Positions 52,895 to 62,261 of a stretch of 64,000 bases of DNA are shown here, in pieces. The position numbers and the translations under genes are program-made. The notes beneath the pieces were generated by a model, which saw only the letters and a program-made list of their open reading frames with translations, searched no databases and was not told the DNA's origin. How positions within the stretch are numbered: the stretch's first letter is position 1; each line of letters begins with the position of its first letter. The stretch is from positions 1 through 64,000 of the forward strand of contig JAABRM010000041.1 of NCBI GenBank assembly GCA_011390955.1. The letters run 5' to 3'. The stretch comes from Oscillatoriales cyanobacterium. GTDB taxonomy: Bacteria > Cyanobacteriota > Cyanobacteriia > Cyanobacteriales > Laspinemataceae.

Positions 52895-54289
52895 ATGGAT
52901 GTTGTAGAACTTCTAAATCGCTACGCCGCTGGAGAGAGAGATTTTGTCCGGGCGGATCTACAACGAGCCGAACTCATTGGGATTAATTTAAGCGGTGCTA
53001 ACTTCAAAGAGGCCAATTTTCGTTTTACTAAATTAAGTCGTGCTAACTTAAGCGGTGCCAACTTGAGCGGTGCCAATTTCGATTACGCTAATTTGTCAAA
53101 CTCTAACTTGTCAAACGCTAACTTGAAGTTTGCTGACTTACGTTATGCGAAGATGAAAGGGGCTAATCTCAGGTATGCCAATTTAAGACTAGCCTCCGGT
53201 GAATCCGCCGATTTAACAGGTGCCATTCTGGAAGAAGCCAACTTGTCTGATGCTGCTTTGTGTGACTGCTTGCTGGAGAGGGTCAATTTAGAAGGTGCAG
53301 ACCTCAGTGGAGCCAATCTGAGGGGATCTTGCTTAATGAGTGCTAATTTAGGGAATGCAAACTTAACAAACGTTGTCCTAGTTGAAGGGACTCTAGATCG
53401 AGCGAATCTGAAAGGAGCCAACCTTACCAATGTCATCATGGGCGAAACTTATTGTATCGACGCTAATTTTAAAGGCGCGATTGTGAACTGCGACATCGGC
53501 GCCGAAAATTGTGTCCTGCCGAACGGGGAAACTTATAACTATCTAAATCGCTACCTGATTATATGTGGCAGCAAGCGAGAGCAGAGCTTCACTGTGGAAC
53601 TCCAAAAACTCCTAAATCGCTACGCGGCTGGGGAGAGAGGTTTTGTCGGAGCCGATCTAGAAGGAGCACAACTGGTTAGAGTCAATTTGAGCGGTGCTAA
53701 TTTGAGCCAGGCCAACTTGTATAGTGCTGACTTAGGTAGTGCGAATTTAAGCAAAGCCAACTTTTGTGGCGCCTCCCTAGAAAGTGCTAATTTAAGCAGT
53801 GCTAACTTGAGTCAGACTGACTTCTGCGAATCTGGCTTACCAGATGCGAATCTCAGATATGCCAATTTAAGGCTGGCTAGATTTCACTTAGCAGACCTAC
53901 GCGATGCCATTCTCGAAGAAGCTAACTTGTCTGGTGCCGTTGTGCGCGAGTGCAATCTAGAAGGCATAAATTTGGAAGGAGCCGATCTGAGTGGAGTTAA
54001 TCTGAGAGGATCGAATTTGGCGGGAGCTAATTTAGGGAATGCGAACTTAACAAACGTTGTCCTAGTTGAAGCGAGTCTAAATCGAGCTAATCTGAAAGGA
54101 GCCAACCTTACCAATGTCATCATGGGCGAAACTTCTCTGTACAGAGCTAATTTAAGAGGGGCAGTTGTAGAAGGTTGCAACTTGAGCGATAGCTATCTCG
54201 GCGAAACTATTATGCCGAATGGAGAAATAATTAGCGATAAAAACTACGATCCAGCTTGCGCTTTTCCGATTGAAAAATATTATTGGTAG
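52895..54289 (+). CDS. pentapeptide-repeat protein with internal 684-bp duplication
   Basis: 464 residues from the ATG at 52895 (AGGGAACGG upstream); the frame opens 36 codons earlier without support. Almost entirely A(D/N)LXX repeats forming a right-handed quadrilateral beta-helix. Two homologous halves each begin LLNRYAAGER(D/G)FV and share near-identical 3' segments (GNANLTNVVLVE; RANLKGANLTNVIMGET); at DNA level 53352-53448 matches 54036-54132, offset exactly 684 bp (228 codons). LLNRYAAGER is a common cyanobacterial prefix. Function is unknown; some relatives mimic DNA. Confidence 0.88.
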   Translation: MDVVELLNRYAAGERDFVRADLQRAELIGINLSGANFKEANFRFTKLSRANLSGANLSGANFDYANLSNSNLSNANLKFADLRYAKMKGANLRYANLRLASGESADLTGAILEEANLSDAALCDCLLERVNLEGADLSGANLRGSCLMSANLGNANLTNVVLVEGTLDRANLKGANLTNVIMGETYCIDANFKGAIVNCDIGAENCVLPNGETYNYLNRYLIICGSKREQSFTVELQKLLNRYAAGERGFVGADLEGAQLVRVNLSGANLSQANLYSADLGSANLSKANFCGASLESANLSSANLSQTDFCESGLPDANLRYANLRLARFHLADLRDAILEEANLSGAVVRECNLEGINLEGADLSGVNLRGSNLAGANLGNANLTNVVLVEASLNRANLKGANLTNVIMGETSLYRANLRGAVVEGCNLSDSYLGETIMPNGEIISDKNYDPACAFPIEKYYW

Positions 54290-54325
54290 AGGGATTTAAT
54301 CTGGTTTCTCAATAGCTACTTTCAA

Positions 54326-54700
54326 TTAATCTTTATTTCGGTTTCTTAAAATATTTTCAGCTTCCTTTTCTCCTTTTTTTGTGGTAACTAGCACAGCTAT
54401 CTCCCAAATGTTAGGTGCTCTGCCAAGCTCACCCCATTCTGTTTCAATCCGATTGATGATGCTGTCAATATCTAGATTCCATATTTGATATTCCCAATTC
54501 TTTCCATCAATCGACTCAAACATTCCAATTTCCATCAAGCCACTCTCAAGGATTTCCCGAGTTGCTTCGATAGTCACTAATCGGATTTCTTGTGGATTTG
54601 CTTTTGGGAAATAATCTCGAAGATCGTGTATTATTTCCCATAAACCTACATAGTCTTCTGTTCCTTCAAGGATGAAGTCATCCCAGAATTCATATTTCAT
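54326..54700 (-). CDS. small hypothetical protein, immunity-like
   Basis: 124 residues (FILEGTEDYVGLWEIIHDLR ... WNLDIDSIINRIETEWGELG). Acidic, soluble, predicted alpha/beta. Not recognised with certainty; the style and neighbourhood recall immunity proteins of polymorphic toxin loci. The start is supported by a purine-rich AAAAAGAGTAAAAG upstream stretch. Confidence 0.6.
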   Translation of the reverse strand: MKYEFWDDFILEGTEDYVGLWEIIHDLRDYFPKANPQEIRLVTIEATREILESGLMEIGMFESIDGKNWEYQIWNLDIDSIINRIETEWGELGRAPNIWEIAVLVTTKKGEKEAENILRNRNKD

Positions 54701-54737
54701 AGCTTTTACTCTTTTTATTTATGGGTTGAATTTTTTT

Positions 54738-54953
54738 CTATCCACCATTTTCTTCACTGGCATTGAAGGCAGACAAAACATTACCAAAATTGTCCAGTAT
54801 TTCTACGGATACTGGTGCGGATAATGGTTGCACCGAGATGTTTAACAGACCCTCAACCGGACGGGAAAATTGGTAGAAATCTCGGCCATCGTCCGCGCCC
54901 ACCCGACCTATATTAACGTAAAATTCATTCAAATCCCCGACAAAAAATGGCAT
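54738..54953 (-). pseudogene. fragment of a secreted repeat/PPC-like domain protein
   Basis: 71 codons: FVGDLNEFYVNIGRVGADDG then DFYQFSRPVEGLLNISVQPL and VSVEILDNFGNVLSAF, stopping at NASEENGG. This is the first half of a pre-peptidase C-terminal (PPC)-like beta-sandwich, as found at the N-termini of large secreted cyanobacterial YD-repeat or calcium-binding proteins. The gene stops before the domain is complete, so it is a remnant. It may derive from the missing N-terminal part of an Rhs protein of this island. Confidence 0.55.
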
Positions 54954-55143
54954 GGTTTGGCTCAGAAGATAAATGGCTTGAAAGTTATTCTCTCAAACCT
55001 GAATAAATCTTGTCATCAGTAATTTTTCGGAAATTTAAGCAAGAAGAATTGTTCGGTATTTGTTCAGGCATTTTTCTATTGTTTAGCTTCACATTTGTGA
55101 AAAAGTACCTGGAAACATTTGGAAAAAATTCACCCTGAAAAAA

Positions 55144-55342
55144 TAGTAGGGTGGGCAAGGTCTACCCTACTGACTGTTGATCTCGCCGTCTCCGACCTAT
55201 AAAAAAATTCTAAAACGATGAGCGATCGCACTGACCGTTATTTAATACACCGCCGAAAAACTTCTGGTAAATTATCTCTCGAAATGTTTCTAAATCTGAC
55301 TGCCAGTTGTTGAGGAGTTGGTTCAAATAGTGCGATCGCTCT
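55144..55342. repeat. 199-bp direct repeat, copy 2
   Basis: Matches 51753-51951 base for base as far as can be read by eye, offset 3391 bp. It contains a copy of the 3' part of the 79-codon ORF without its 5' part and abuts the 3' end of the glycosylase gene. The remaining gap (54954-55375) shows no other gene. Confidence 0.9.
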
Positions 55343-55375
55343 GAAACCGATTCTCCTTGACAGCGGGGGTTGGGT

Positions 55376-56092
55376 TCATGGGGTGGTTTTATCTTGGTGG
55401 CAGGAGTTTATTTTGGCATAGTGGCAATGTCTCTGCAACGGGCAATTCTGACAGCGGGGTCGCGAGGCGGTGCAGATAGCAGCCCCGAAGTCTATTAGGG
55501 TTAGATTCCAAATACCGACATTCTTCTTGGGGGCGATAAGTTCTGCGGTGCCCCAGAGAATTTTGCAGCGGGATTTGACTCGGTTGCCTTTGATGCCAAA
55601 GAAACGTTCGATGATTCTGGCGATGTTGGTGTCGAGGACTGCTAGGGGTTGCCCGAAGGCGCAAGCGCAGATGGAACGGGCGGTATATTGGCCGATGCCT
55701 GGAAGTTCCATCAGTTCGGCTTCGGTAGCTGGGATTTTGCCGCCATGTTTTTCTAGGATAATTTGAGCGCTGCGGTGGAGTCTTTCGGCTCGAAAATGAA
55801 GCCCGAGGGGGGTTAAAAGTTCGGCGATTTTTTCGATTTGTGTGTCGGCGATCGCTTTTATATCGGGATATCGAGTCAGAAAAGTTTCGTAGATTTTTTC
55901 TACGGTGGTGGCATCGGTTTTTTGCAGCAGGACTTCGGCGATGAAAATAGCATAAGGGTCGGTAGTGCGCCGCCAAGGAAAGTCTCGCAAGTTGATAGCA
56001 GACCAGGAAAGAAGTTTTTGGCGAAACCACCGGATTTGCTTTTTTGGAATTATCGGGATTTGGGTTTGAGGTGGGGAAATGTTTTCGGTCAT
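55376..56092 (-). CDS. HhH-GPD DNA glycosylase, MutY/MIG-like
   Basis: 238 residues: HhH-GPD domain with ELPGIGQYTARSICACAFGQ, catalytic Asp in AVLDTNIARI, and a 4Fe-4S site CTASRPRCQNCPLQRHC (CX6CX2CX5C). The NUDIX-like C-terminal domain of MutY is absent. After LPGIGQ the residue equivalent to EndoIII Lys120 (Ser in MutY) is Tyr, as in the T/G mismatch glycosylase MIG. Such enzymes repair deaminated 5-methylcytosine and often accompany cytosine methyltransferases; none is in this window. 16 nt after the DUF416 gene. Confidence 0.85.
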   Translation of the reverse strand: MTENISPPQTQIPIIPKKQIRWFRQKLLSWSAINLRDFPWRRTTDPYAIFIAEVLLQKTDATTVEKIYETFLTRYPDIKAIADTQIEKIAELLTPLGLHFRAERLHRSAQIILEKHGGKIPATEAELMELPGIGQYTARSICACAFGQPLAVLDTNIARIIERFFGIKGNRVKSRCKILWGTAELIAPKKNVGIWNLTLIDFGAAICTASRPRCQNCPLQRHCHYAKINSCHQDKTTP

Positions 56093-56108
56093 GGTGTTGG
56101 TTGGCCGT

Positions 56109-56714
56109 TCAGGATAGGTCGATTAGACTTTTGCCATTGTTATAGGAAGAAGTTCGGAGCCATTCTAGCAATTCTGGCGAGAGGCGATCGGCCTCTCGTA
56201 ATTTTTGCAAGTCTTGGTTTTGTTTGACCATTTCTCGGATTGTAAAAGGGTGGCGGGCAATTGCTTTCATTTGTTCTTGATTTTCTAAAGTCTCGTCCCA
56301 GTCTTTAAAAAATTCTAAAGTAAATGCAATACACTTGCATACTTTAACAACCATTTCTGAGGTGGAGTCTTGGCAGGCATTCAGCGTATAGTAAATAGCT
56401 GAAGCCGCTTCTTGTGCTTCTCCCACATATCCGCTAAAATCGTCTGAATGTGGGACGACACCATCTGCATAAATTTCCTTTTTTAGCCTTTCAATCGTAT
56501 TAACATCTACTGGCTTTCCTTGTAAAATTTGCCAAATTTCATCTAGAGATGTTCTTAAAATAGAAGGATTGCCCCATTGTTCCTCTCGCCAAAAAGCGTT
56601 GTAGTTGGGCAGCAACCGTTCGCAACAAGAAGCAGCAAAGGCAATTCTATCAAGGGGAGGAAGTTTTTCAATTTCTTCTGACAAAGATTTAAAATCGTAA
56701 AAGCGTAAATTCAT
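56109..56714 (-). CDS. DUF416 (YjaG-like) protein, paralogue 1
   Basis: 201 residues from the ATG at 56714 (MNLRFYDFKSLSEEIEKLPP); the longer frame overlaps the neighbour and is discarded. Conserved IAFAASCCERLLPNYNAF and EEQWGNPSILRTSLDEIWQI define DUF416. The last residues (LEWLRTSSYNNGKSLIDL) match the neighbour's C-terminus. DUF416 proteins are frequent in toxin-immunity arrays; role inferred. Confidence 0.85.
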   Translation of the reverse strand: MNLRFYDFKSLSEEIEKLPPLDRIAFAASCCERLLPNYNAFWREEQWGNPSILRTSLDEIWQILQGKPVDVNTIERLKKEIYADGVVPHSDDFSGYVGEAQEAASAIYYTLNACQDSTSEMVVKVCKCIAFTLEFFKDWDETLENQEQMKAIARHPFTIREMVKQNQDLQKLREADRLSPELLEWLRTSSYNNGKSLIDLS

Positions 56715-56833
56715 TGTATAATTCCTAGTGTCTTCGTGAGTTTGCACTCGGACGCCATTCAGACGCCATTCACATTGAACGCGAGTTAGTCTGGGGAAAA
56801 TTTTGTAAAAAAATTTCAAACATTGCGGACTCT

Positions 56834-57460
56834 TTACACCAGTGGGATTAAGCTTTTGCCAGCGGAGGTGGTGCGAAGCCATTTTACCAGTTCGTGGGAC
56901 AAGGTTTCGGCATTTTTCAGCTTTTGCAAGTCTTCCATTTCTTTAGCCAGTTCCTGCTTCGCCAGCGGATCGTTGGCGATTAGTTCCATTTCATATTCAC
57001 AGTCGTTTATTTCGTATAGCTTGTCTCTTTGATTAATAAATCCCTCAATGGTTTCCCATCTAGCGTTTTTTACGACTCCCATGACATATTTAAAGTCTGA
57101 TGTTAATAAAGCTGTCAAAGTAGAGTAAATTGCCGAAACCGTGAATTGAGCTTCAAAAAGGTAATCGAAAGTATTGAAATCTTCTGTTTGCTCGTCAGGC
57201 CAAACATTTTCACCGTCCATCTCTTCTATTAATTGACTAATTTTTGGCAAATCGATTTGTTTTACTTGTAGAATTAGCCAAACTTCATCCAGCGCTTCTC
57301 TCAGTAAAGAAGGTCGCCCCCAGTTTTCCATTTGAGCAAATTTATTATACATCGGCAGCATTCTTTCACAAATAGAAGCAGCAAAGGCTACTCGGTGAAG
57401 ATGCGGTAGTTTCTTTAGTTCTTGTCTTAAAGAATCTAATTCAAAAAATTGAGGAATCAT
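56834..57460 (-). CDS. DUF416 (YjaG-like) protein, paralogue 2
   Basis: 208 residues: VAFAASICERMLPMYNKFAQ, MENWGRPSLLREALDEVWLI, and ending LVKWLRTTSAGKSLIPLV. Roughly 35-40% identical by eye to the neighbouring DUF416 gene, so the pair is a tandem duplication that has diverged. It is 81 nt downstream of the DUF4241 gene. Confidence 0.85.
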   Translation of the reverse strand: MIPQFFELDSLRQELKKLPHLHRVAFAASICERMLPMYNKFAQMENWGRPSLLREALDEVWLILQVKQIDLPKISQLIEEMDGENVWPDEQTEDFNTFDYLFEAQFTVSAIYSTLTALLTSDFKYVMGVVKNARWETIEGFINQRDKLYEINDCEYEMELIANDPLAKQELAKEMEDLQKLKNAETLSHELVKWLRTTSAGKSLIPLV

Positions 57461-57541
57461 TTTTTGCTTTTTTCCCTGGAGTCGAGCGATTGTTAATTAT
57501 TTTTAAAATAGCGCTGAGTTTGGAATTAAAGCCAGAAAAAC

Positions 57542-58180
57542 TTACACGCAAAAGTCAGTAACAACACTAACAATATTGTTGTCTGTATCGTAACCAAAGT
57601 ATGTCGCATAAAAACCATCACCCCATCCCGATGAAAATGCGATCGCATTGGCTTCAGGCAATTCAGATACGGGCATATTTGCCCAACACCATGTAGGGTG
57701 GTAATTTTTTTCTAGCAGATCTAGTAATTGACCGGGATAAGAGTCTTCAAACTCTTCTTCATTAATTAATGATGAATCAATAATTTTGCCGACTTCCCAA
57801 TCCATAAAAGCACCTGTTCCAGAGTCAACCCCATAACCAAATATTTTTCCTTCATTTAGCAAACTTATGTCTTGACCCGGGACTGTAGCCATTTCCCATC
57901 TGACTGGATGTTTTTTACTGAGTTCTATAACGGCATAAGCAACTCGGCAATCGTTACTTTCTAGATTTTGTGCAACGCTGAGAATAACTGGATAACGACC
58001 GGGCGTTAAATGAGTAGTAAAAGGAACGCTATCTGGAAATACCAAGGGGTCGCAAGCTACAAGTTTACCGGAAACCAAAACTAATTCTCCAATATTGTAT
58101 TGGTTAAAAATGAAGCCATTTTTGATAGAGCTTACTTTTTGTTTTGATTGAAAAAAATATAAAAAATTGGGATCATTCAT
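57542..58180 (-). CDS. DUF4241 protein, probable immunity protein of the Rhs-HNH toxin
   Basis: 212 residues with the DUF4241 pattern: GELVLVSGKLVACDPLVFPD, TPGRYPVILSVAQN, CRVAYAVIELSKKHPVRWEM, YGVDSGTGAFMDWE and SGWGDGFYATYFGYD. It starts 14 nt after the stop of the Rhs toxin gene on the same strand, the standard place for the cognate immunity gene. DUF4241 is known from such contexts; direct neutralisation of this HNH nuclease is inferred. Confidence 0.8.
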   Translation of the reverse strand: MNDPNFLYFFQSKQKVSSIKNGFIFNQYNIGELVLVSGKLVACDPLVFPDSVPFTTHLTPGRYPVILSVAQNLESNDCRVAYAVIELSKKHPVRWEMATVPGQDISLLNEGKIFGYGVDSGTGAFMDWEVGKIIDSSLINEEEFEDSYPGQLLDLLEKNYHPTWCWANMPVSELPEANAIAFSSGWGDGFYATYFGYDTDNNIVSVVTDFCV

Positions 58181-58194
58181 ATTTAAGTATTTGT

Positions 58195-61100
58195 TTATTT
58201 TTCAGGAGGCCGTTCTTGGATTGTAATTTTCTCAATCCGAACAAGATTTGTTTTTGTTGTTTTAGCTAAACGCTTAATTGCTCTGGTTATCTGAGGTCCA
58301 AGACTTTTATTAACACTGCTGTTCAAAGGCCACATATTGTCCTTTGTATCTGTACCACCAAACTGAAGATCGATGATATGATCTACTTCGGCATTGTCTG
58401 GCCACGAACCATTTGTTTGTACATATTCATCCTTAAACTCTTTGGCTATTTTGGTATCTCGATCTGGTATCCCAGCTATTCGGCCTTGAGCATTTAACCG
58501 AACCCATACTTCGGTTGCATCAAGGTGTCTATTCTGAGCTTCAATTTTCGCATCTGCCATATCTTTTAAATCTTGATCCCATCCTTTTTTATAGTAGATT
58601 TTTATTTCTCCTTGTGAAGAGAAAACATACCACTCCAACAACTCCCTCAAACCCATTTGCCAGGAGGGGAATCCTGTAGTCGAGGGAAGCTCCGGTTGAG
58701 GCCCCTCACCGAACCCTCCCAATGGTGATGAAGGAGGAGTGGATTGGCGACCCGTATGATTGGGTACTCGCGGTGGGGTTTCGTCAAACCCTCCTAGTGG
58801 CGGCAAAGGTTCAGATTCTACTACAATCCCCACAATATTGACACTCGGCCAATACATTGCTGCCAGAATAGCACCCATTGCTATGGTAACATTAATGCCT
58901 CCCATAGACAGCTCGCCCGAAAGACCGCTGGGGTCAATCAAATTAACTGGATTTCCATGAGCGTAGGGATACTTCGCGATAGAAAGCGGTTGCGTCATCC
59001 AACCCCCAAACGGGTCTCGGGCATTAAAACGTCCCAGGTTTGGATTGTAATATCTTGCTCTGAGATAATAGTCTTCTAAGTAGGGGTCGTACTGTTCTCC
59101 CGTATAAAGGTAGTTGTTAAGCGAATGACCTGTAGATTGCAATAAATTTCCATAAGCATCGTAACTGTAGGCATCAGTCAAATTCCCATCCACATCGGTT
59201 AAAGCTCTTGTACTGCCTAATCCATCAACGTGATAGAAAGAACGACGATCGCCTCTTTGTTGAGCAATCAAATCTAGTCCGTGAGTATAATTAACCAGCA
59301 GTTCATTGTCAACTTGCTCCGACAGCACTTGAGCCAAATTCCGATTCTTATCGACTAAATAATTAGTGGTTTGACCGTTGATATTCGCACTGACGCGGAT
59401 GCCATCGGTATCGTAGGTGTAAGAAATCAAGTCACCGCTGTCAGTTTCAACTTCAACTAAGCGATTCTTTTCATCCCAAAAATAAAAAGTTTCTTCACTT
59501 TCATTTTTTAATCGGTGAATAACATTACCGTTGTCATCGTAACTATATTCATAGGTAACGATAACTTCTTCTTCTTTTTTCAGTTCTTCAAAGAGTAAAC
59601 GGTCATTGTCATCGTAACTGTAAGTCGTGAGTCCTTCAACTGAATCTTCGCGAGTTAATCGATTGCCAACTGAGTCGTAGGTGTAACGAATTGTGCGTTC
59701 TATATTCCCCGATTGATTAAAAATCGTTTCTTTGGTCAACCGATATAAGTCATCATATTCATACTCGATCCGATTTCCGTTGCCTTCTCGAACAGCATGA
59801 CGATTGCCTTCCGCATCAAGGGTATAATGAAAACTAGAAATCAGATCCTCTTGGCCGAGTTCATTAATTTTGACAGTTTGTAAAAATTCTAATTGGTTGA
59901 GAACATTATAAGAGCGAGTTTCAATTGCTCCGTTAGGCAGTATGGTTTGGATGAGATTTCCAACTCGATCGTAGGTATAGCGAGTCTCTCCTCCTTCGGA
60001 GTCAATAACCTTTGCTAGACGATTTTGTTCGTCGTAGAAATATTGAGTCGTTCCCGTGTAAGTCGCAATTGAGGTGACATTTCCGGAGGAATCGTACTCA
60101 TATTCAATTGTTGCACTGCTTTCAGGAATGTAAGGTCCCGATGGATCGGTTCGGGAGATGAGTCGGTCTCGCACGTCATATTGATAGCTGGTGGTTCCCC
60201 GACTATCCGTAACCGTTGCAATTTGTCCACTTGGCGTATAAGTATATTGAATGGGTTGCTGAATCACAGAAGAATTTTCGGGAACAAAATTCTCTTCTGG
60301 GTTGTGTTTATAAACAGTGGAAAAATTATTGAAATCGATTTTTCCGACTAGATTGCCGACCGGATCGTAGACAGTTTCCGTTCGTTGTCCTTCTGGCAAT
60401 ATTGTACCGATTTGACGACCTATTTCATCGTACTCGTAATCGGTTCGGTTTTCGTTAGCATCTTCAACCCATATTAGACGATTGACTTCATCATAGCCAT
60501 ATTCTGTCCAATTGCCGTTGGCATCTTTGACTCCTGTTAGCTGACTCAATGCGTTATAGCGATATTCAGAGGTCTTGCCAGTGCGATCGGTGAAGCTCGT
60601 TTTGTTTCCCAGTTCATCGTAGGTAGTACGGGTGATACTCCCATCGGGGAACTGCGTTTCTGTAACGCGACCTAATTTATCGTAGACAAATTTTACGGTA
60701 CGTTCTAACGCATCGGTTTCACTAATTTTTTGTCCAGCTTTATCGTATTCGTAGGTAGTTCGTGGATTATCGGAAAGGTTATTGGGGGTCGAATCTGGAT
60801 AAATAACTTCAACGAGTTGTCCGTTTGAGTTATAGCGATATTCAGTCCGATTGCCTAGTGAGTCAATGTTGGCTTTAATTTGTCCGGAATTGTAGTATTC
60901 AGTTTGGATTCGGGGGTTGTCGAGATCGGTGGATGGAGTTTCATCAGGATAAATGGTTTCAATCTGTTGTCCTAATGGATTGTACTTGTACTGAGTGATT
61001 CGGCCTTGTGGGTCGATTGTTGCCTCTAGACGACCCGCAAGATCGTAGCGATTGATAGTCCGCAAATTGTCATCAATATTATCGGGTGTTGCATCTGGAT

Positions 61101-62217
61101 AAATGATTTCTATCAATAAACCTTTTTCGTCATAAACGTATTCAGTCCGATTGAAAAGAGCATCGATAACAGCAGTCTGATTTCCATTGGCATCATATTC
61201 ATACTGAGCGATCGACTGGTCTGGATTGGTGAGAAGCTCTACTCGTCCAAGGCGATCGTATGTCCATTCGGTTCTCAGTTCCCGAATGCCATTGGGTGTA
61301 GTGACATTTTGAGTTTTACTGAGTCGGTTGCCGTTGCGATCGTAGGTATAGCTAATTTCGTGACCCAGAGGATCTATTTGACGAATCAAATTGCCAAATT
61401 GGTCGTATTCATAATTAGTAACTTCATTGGCAGCGTCAGTAACAGAAAGAGTCAAACCTCGGAAGTCATAACTATATTCAGTTGTTTGTCCGGCTGGATC
61501 TGTTTTTGATAACAAATTCCCACTCGGAGAATAACTGTAACTTGTAGTATTCCCCAAAGGGTTGGTTTCTGTCAGCACTCGACCCAAATTATTATAAGTC
61601 CACCTCGTCACATTCCCCAACGGGTCAGTTTCGGTTAATTTATTCCCTTTAGCATCATAAGTGTAACTGGTTGTCCACCCCTCGGAGCCACTTTCATCGG
61701 TGATAATTGTCTCGGTTAAGACATTATTATCCTCATCATAAGTCCGTCGAGTTACCAACCCAACCGCATCAACTTCAGTAACAACATTCCCGCGATCGTC
61801 ATACACATAAGTAGTCGGATTACCAAACACATCCAACACAGTTTGAGTTGAATTATCCGGGTCATAAACCAACTCAACCGCTTCGCCATTTACATCCAGC
61901 ATTCGACTCAAACGACCGGACTCATCATACTCAGTCCGTACCCCACTTCGTCCCAACGGGTCGATGATTTCTTCTAAGTAATGTTCTCGTTCCTCGTGAT
62001 ACTCAAACCGAGTCGTATTTTCTTCGCGATCCGTAACCCCAATTAAATCCCCATTCTCGTCATATTCATACTGAATCTTATTCCCTTCCGGGTCGATCGC
62101 CGCCACAATCCGACCCGACGCATTCCTCTCAAACGTCACCGACTGACCCGTAGAACTAACAATTCCTGAGTCGGAATAAGTCAGAACATTCCCATTCGTA
62201 TCGGTGACAGTCAACAA
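58195..62217 (-). CDS. Rhs/YD-repeat toxin with C-terminal HNH nuclease, N-terminus missing
   Basis: About 1340 codons. Residues ~1-1060 are YD repeats (pattern Y(D/E)YD..G(N/R)L....D..G) that build the Rhs shell. The core ends at YLRARYYNPNLGRFNARDPF ... AHGNPVNLIDPSG. A variable tail follows: hydrophobic stretch (INVTIAMGAILAAMYWPSVN), Pro-rich linker with a PLGGF duplication, then a nuclease domain with EVDHIIDLQFGGTDTKDNMW and LNSSVNKSLG (HNH type, DH...GG.D...N.WPL). Only a TTG is available at the 5' end; an in-frame stop lies 10 codons before it (62245-62247), so the export and N-terminal plug domains are absent. Confidence 0.85.
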   Translation of the reverse strand: MLTVTDTNGNVLTYSDSGIVSSTGQSVTFERNASGRIVAAIDPEGNKIQYEYDENGDLIGVTDREENTTRFEYHEEREHYLEEIIDPLGRSGVRTEYDESGRLSRMLDVNGEAVELVYDPDNSTQTVLDVFGNPTTYVYDDRGNVVTEVDAVGLVTRRTYDEDNNVLTETIITDESGSEGWTTSYTYDAKGNKLTETDPLGNVTRWTYNNLGRVLTETNPLGNTTSYSYSPSGNLLSKTDPAGQTTEYSYDFRGLTLSVTDAANEVTNYEYDQFGNLIRQIDPLGHEISYTYDRNGNRLSKTQNVTTPNGIRELRTEWTYDRLGRVELLTNPDQSIAQYEYDANGNQTAVIDALFNRTEYVYDEKGLLIEIIYPDATPDNIDDNLRTINRYDLAGRLEATIDPQGRITQYKYNPLGQQIETIYPDETPSTDLDNPRIQTEYYNSGQIKANIDSLGNRTEYRYNSNGQLVEVIYPDSTPNNLSDNPRTTYEYDKAGQKISETDALERTVKFVYDKLGRVTETQFPDGSITRTTYDELGNKTSFTDRTGKTSEYRYNALSQLTGVKDANGNWTEYGYDEVNRLIWVEDANENRTDYEYDEIGRQIGTILPEGQRTETVYDPVGNLVGKIDFNNFSTVYKHNPEENFVPENSSVIQQPIQYTYTPSGQIATVTDSRGTTSYQYDVRDRLISRTDPSGPYIPESSATIEYEYDSSGNVTSIATYTGTTQYFYDEQNRLAKVIDSEGGETRYTYDRVGNLIQTILPNGAIETRSYNVLNQLEFLQTVKINELGQEDLISSFHYTLDAEGNRHAVREGNGNRIEYEYDDLYRLTKETIFNQSGNIERTIRYTYDSVGNRLTREDSVEGLTTYSYDDNDRLLFEELKKEEEVIVTYEYSYDDNGNVIHRLKNESEETFYFWDEKNRLVEVETDSGDLISYTYDTDGIRVSANINGQTTNYLVDKNRNLAQVLSEQVDNELLVNYTHGLDLIAQQRGDRRSFYHVDGLGSTRALTDVDGNLTDAYSYDAYGNLLQSTGHSLNNYLYTGEQYDPYLEDYYLRARYYNPNLGRFNARDPFGGWMTQPLSIAKYPYAHGNPVNLIDPSGLSGELSMGGINVTIAMGAILAAMYWPSVNIVGIVVESEPLPPLGGFDETPPRVPNHTGRQSTPPSSPLGGFGEGPQPELPSTTGFPSWQMGLRELLEWYVFSSQGEIKIYYKKGWDQDLKDMADAKIEAQNRHLDATEVWVRLNAQGRIAGIPDRDTKIAKEFKDEYVQTNGSWPDNAEVDHIIDLQFGGTDTKDNMWPLNSSVNKSLGPQITRAIKRLAKTTKTNLVRIEKITIQERPPEK

Positions 62218-62261
62218 ATCGCCCGACTGACCGTCAATTCGTTTTCATATTCTTCCGGCTT

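Noticed and set aside
55389-56030. 213-codon Arg/His/Ser-rich minus-strand ORF overlapping the DNA glycosylase
   Set aside because: Composition is typical of a shadow frame; the other frame carries complete HhH-GPD and Fe-S motifs.
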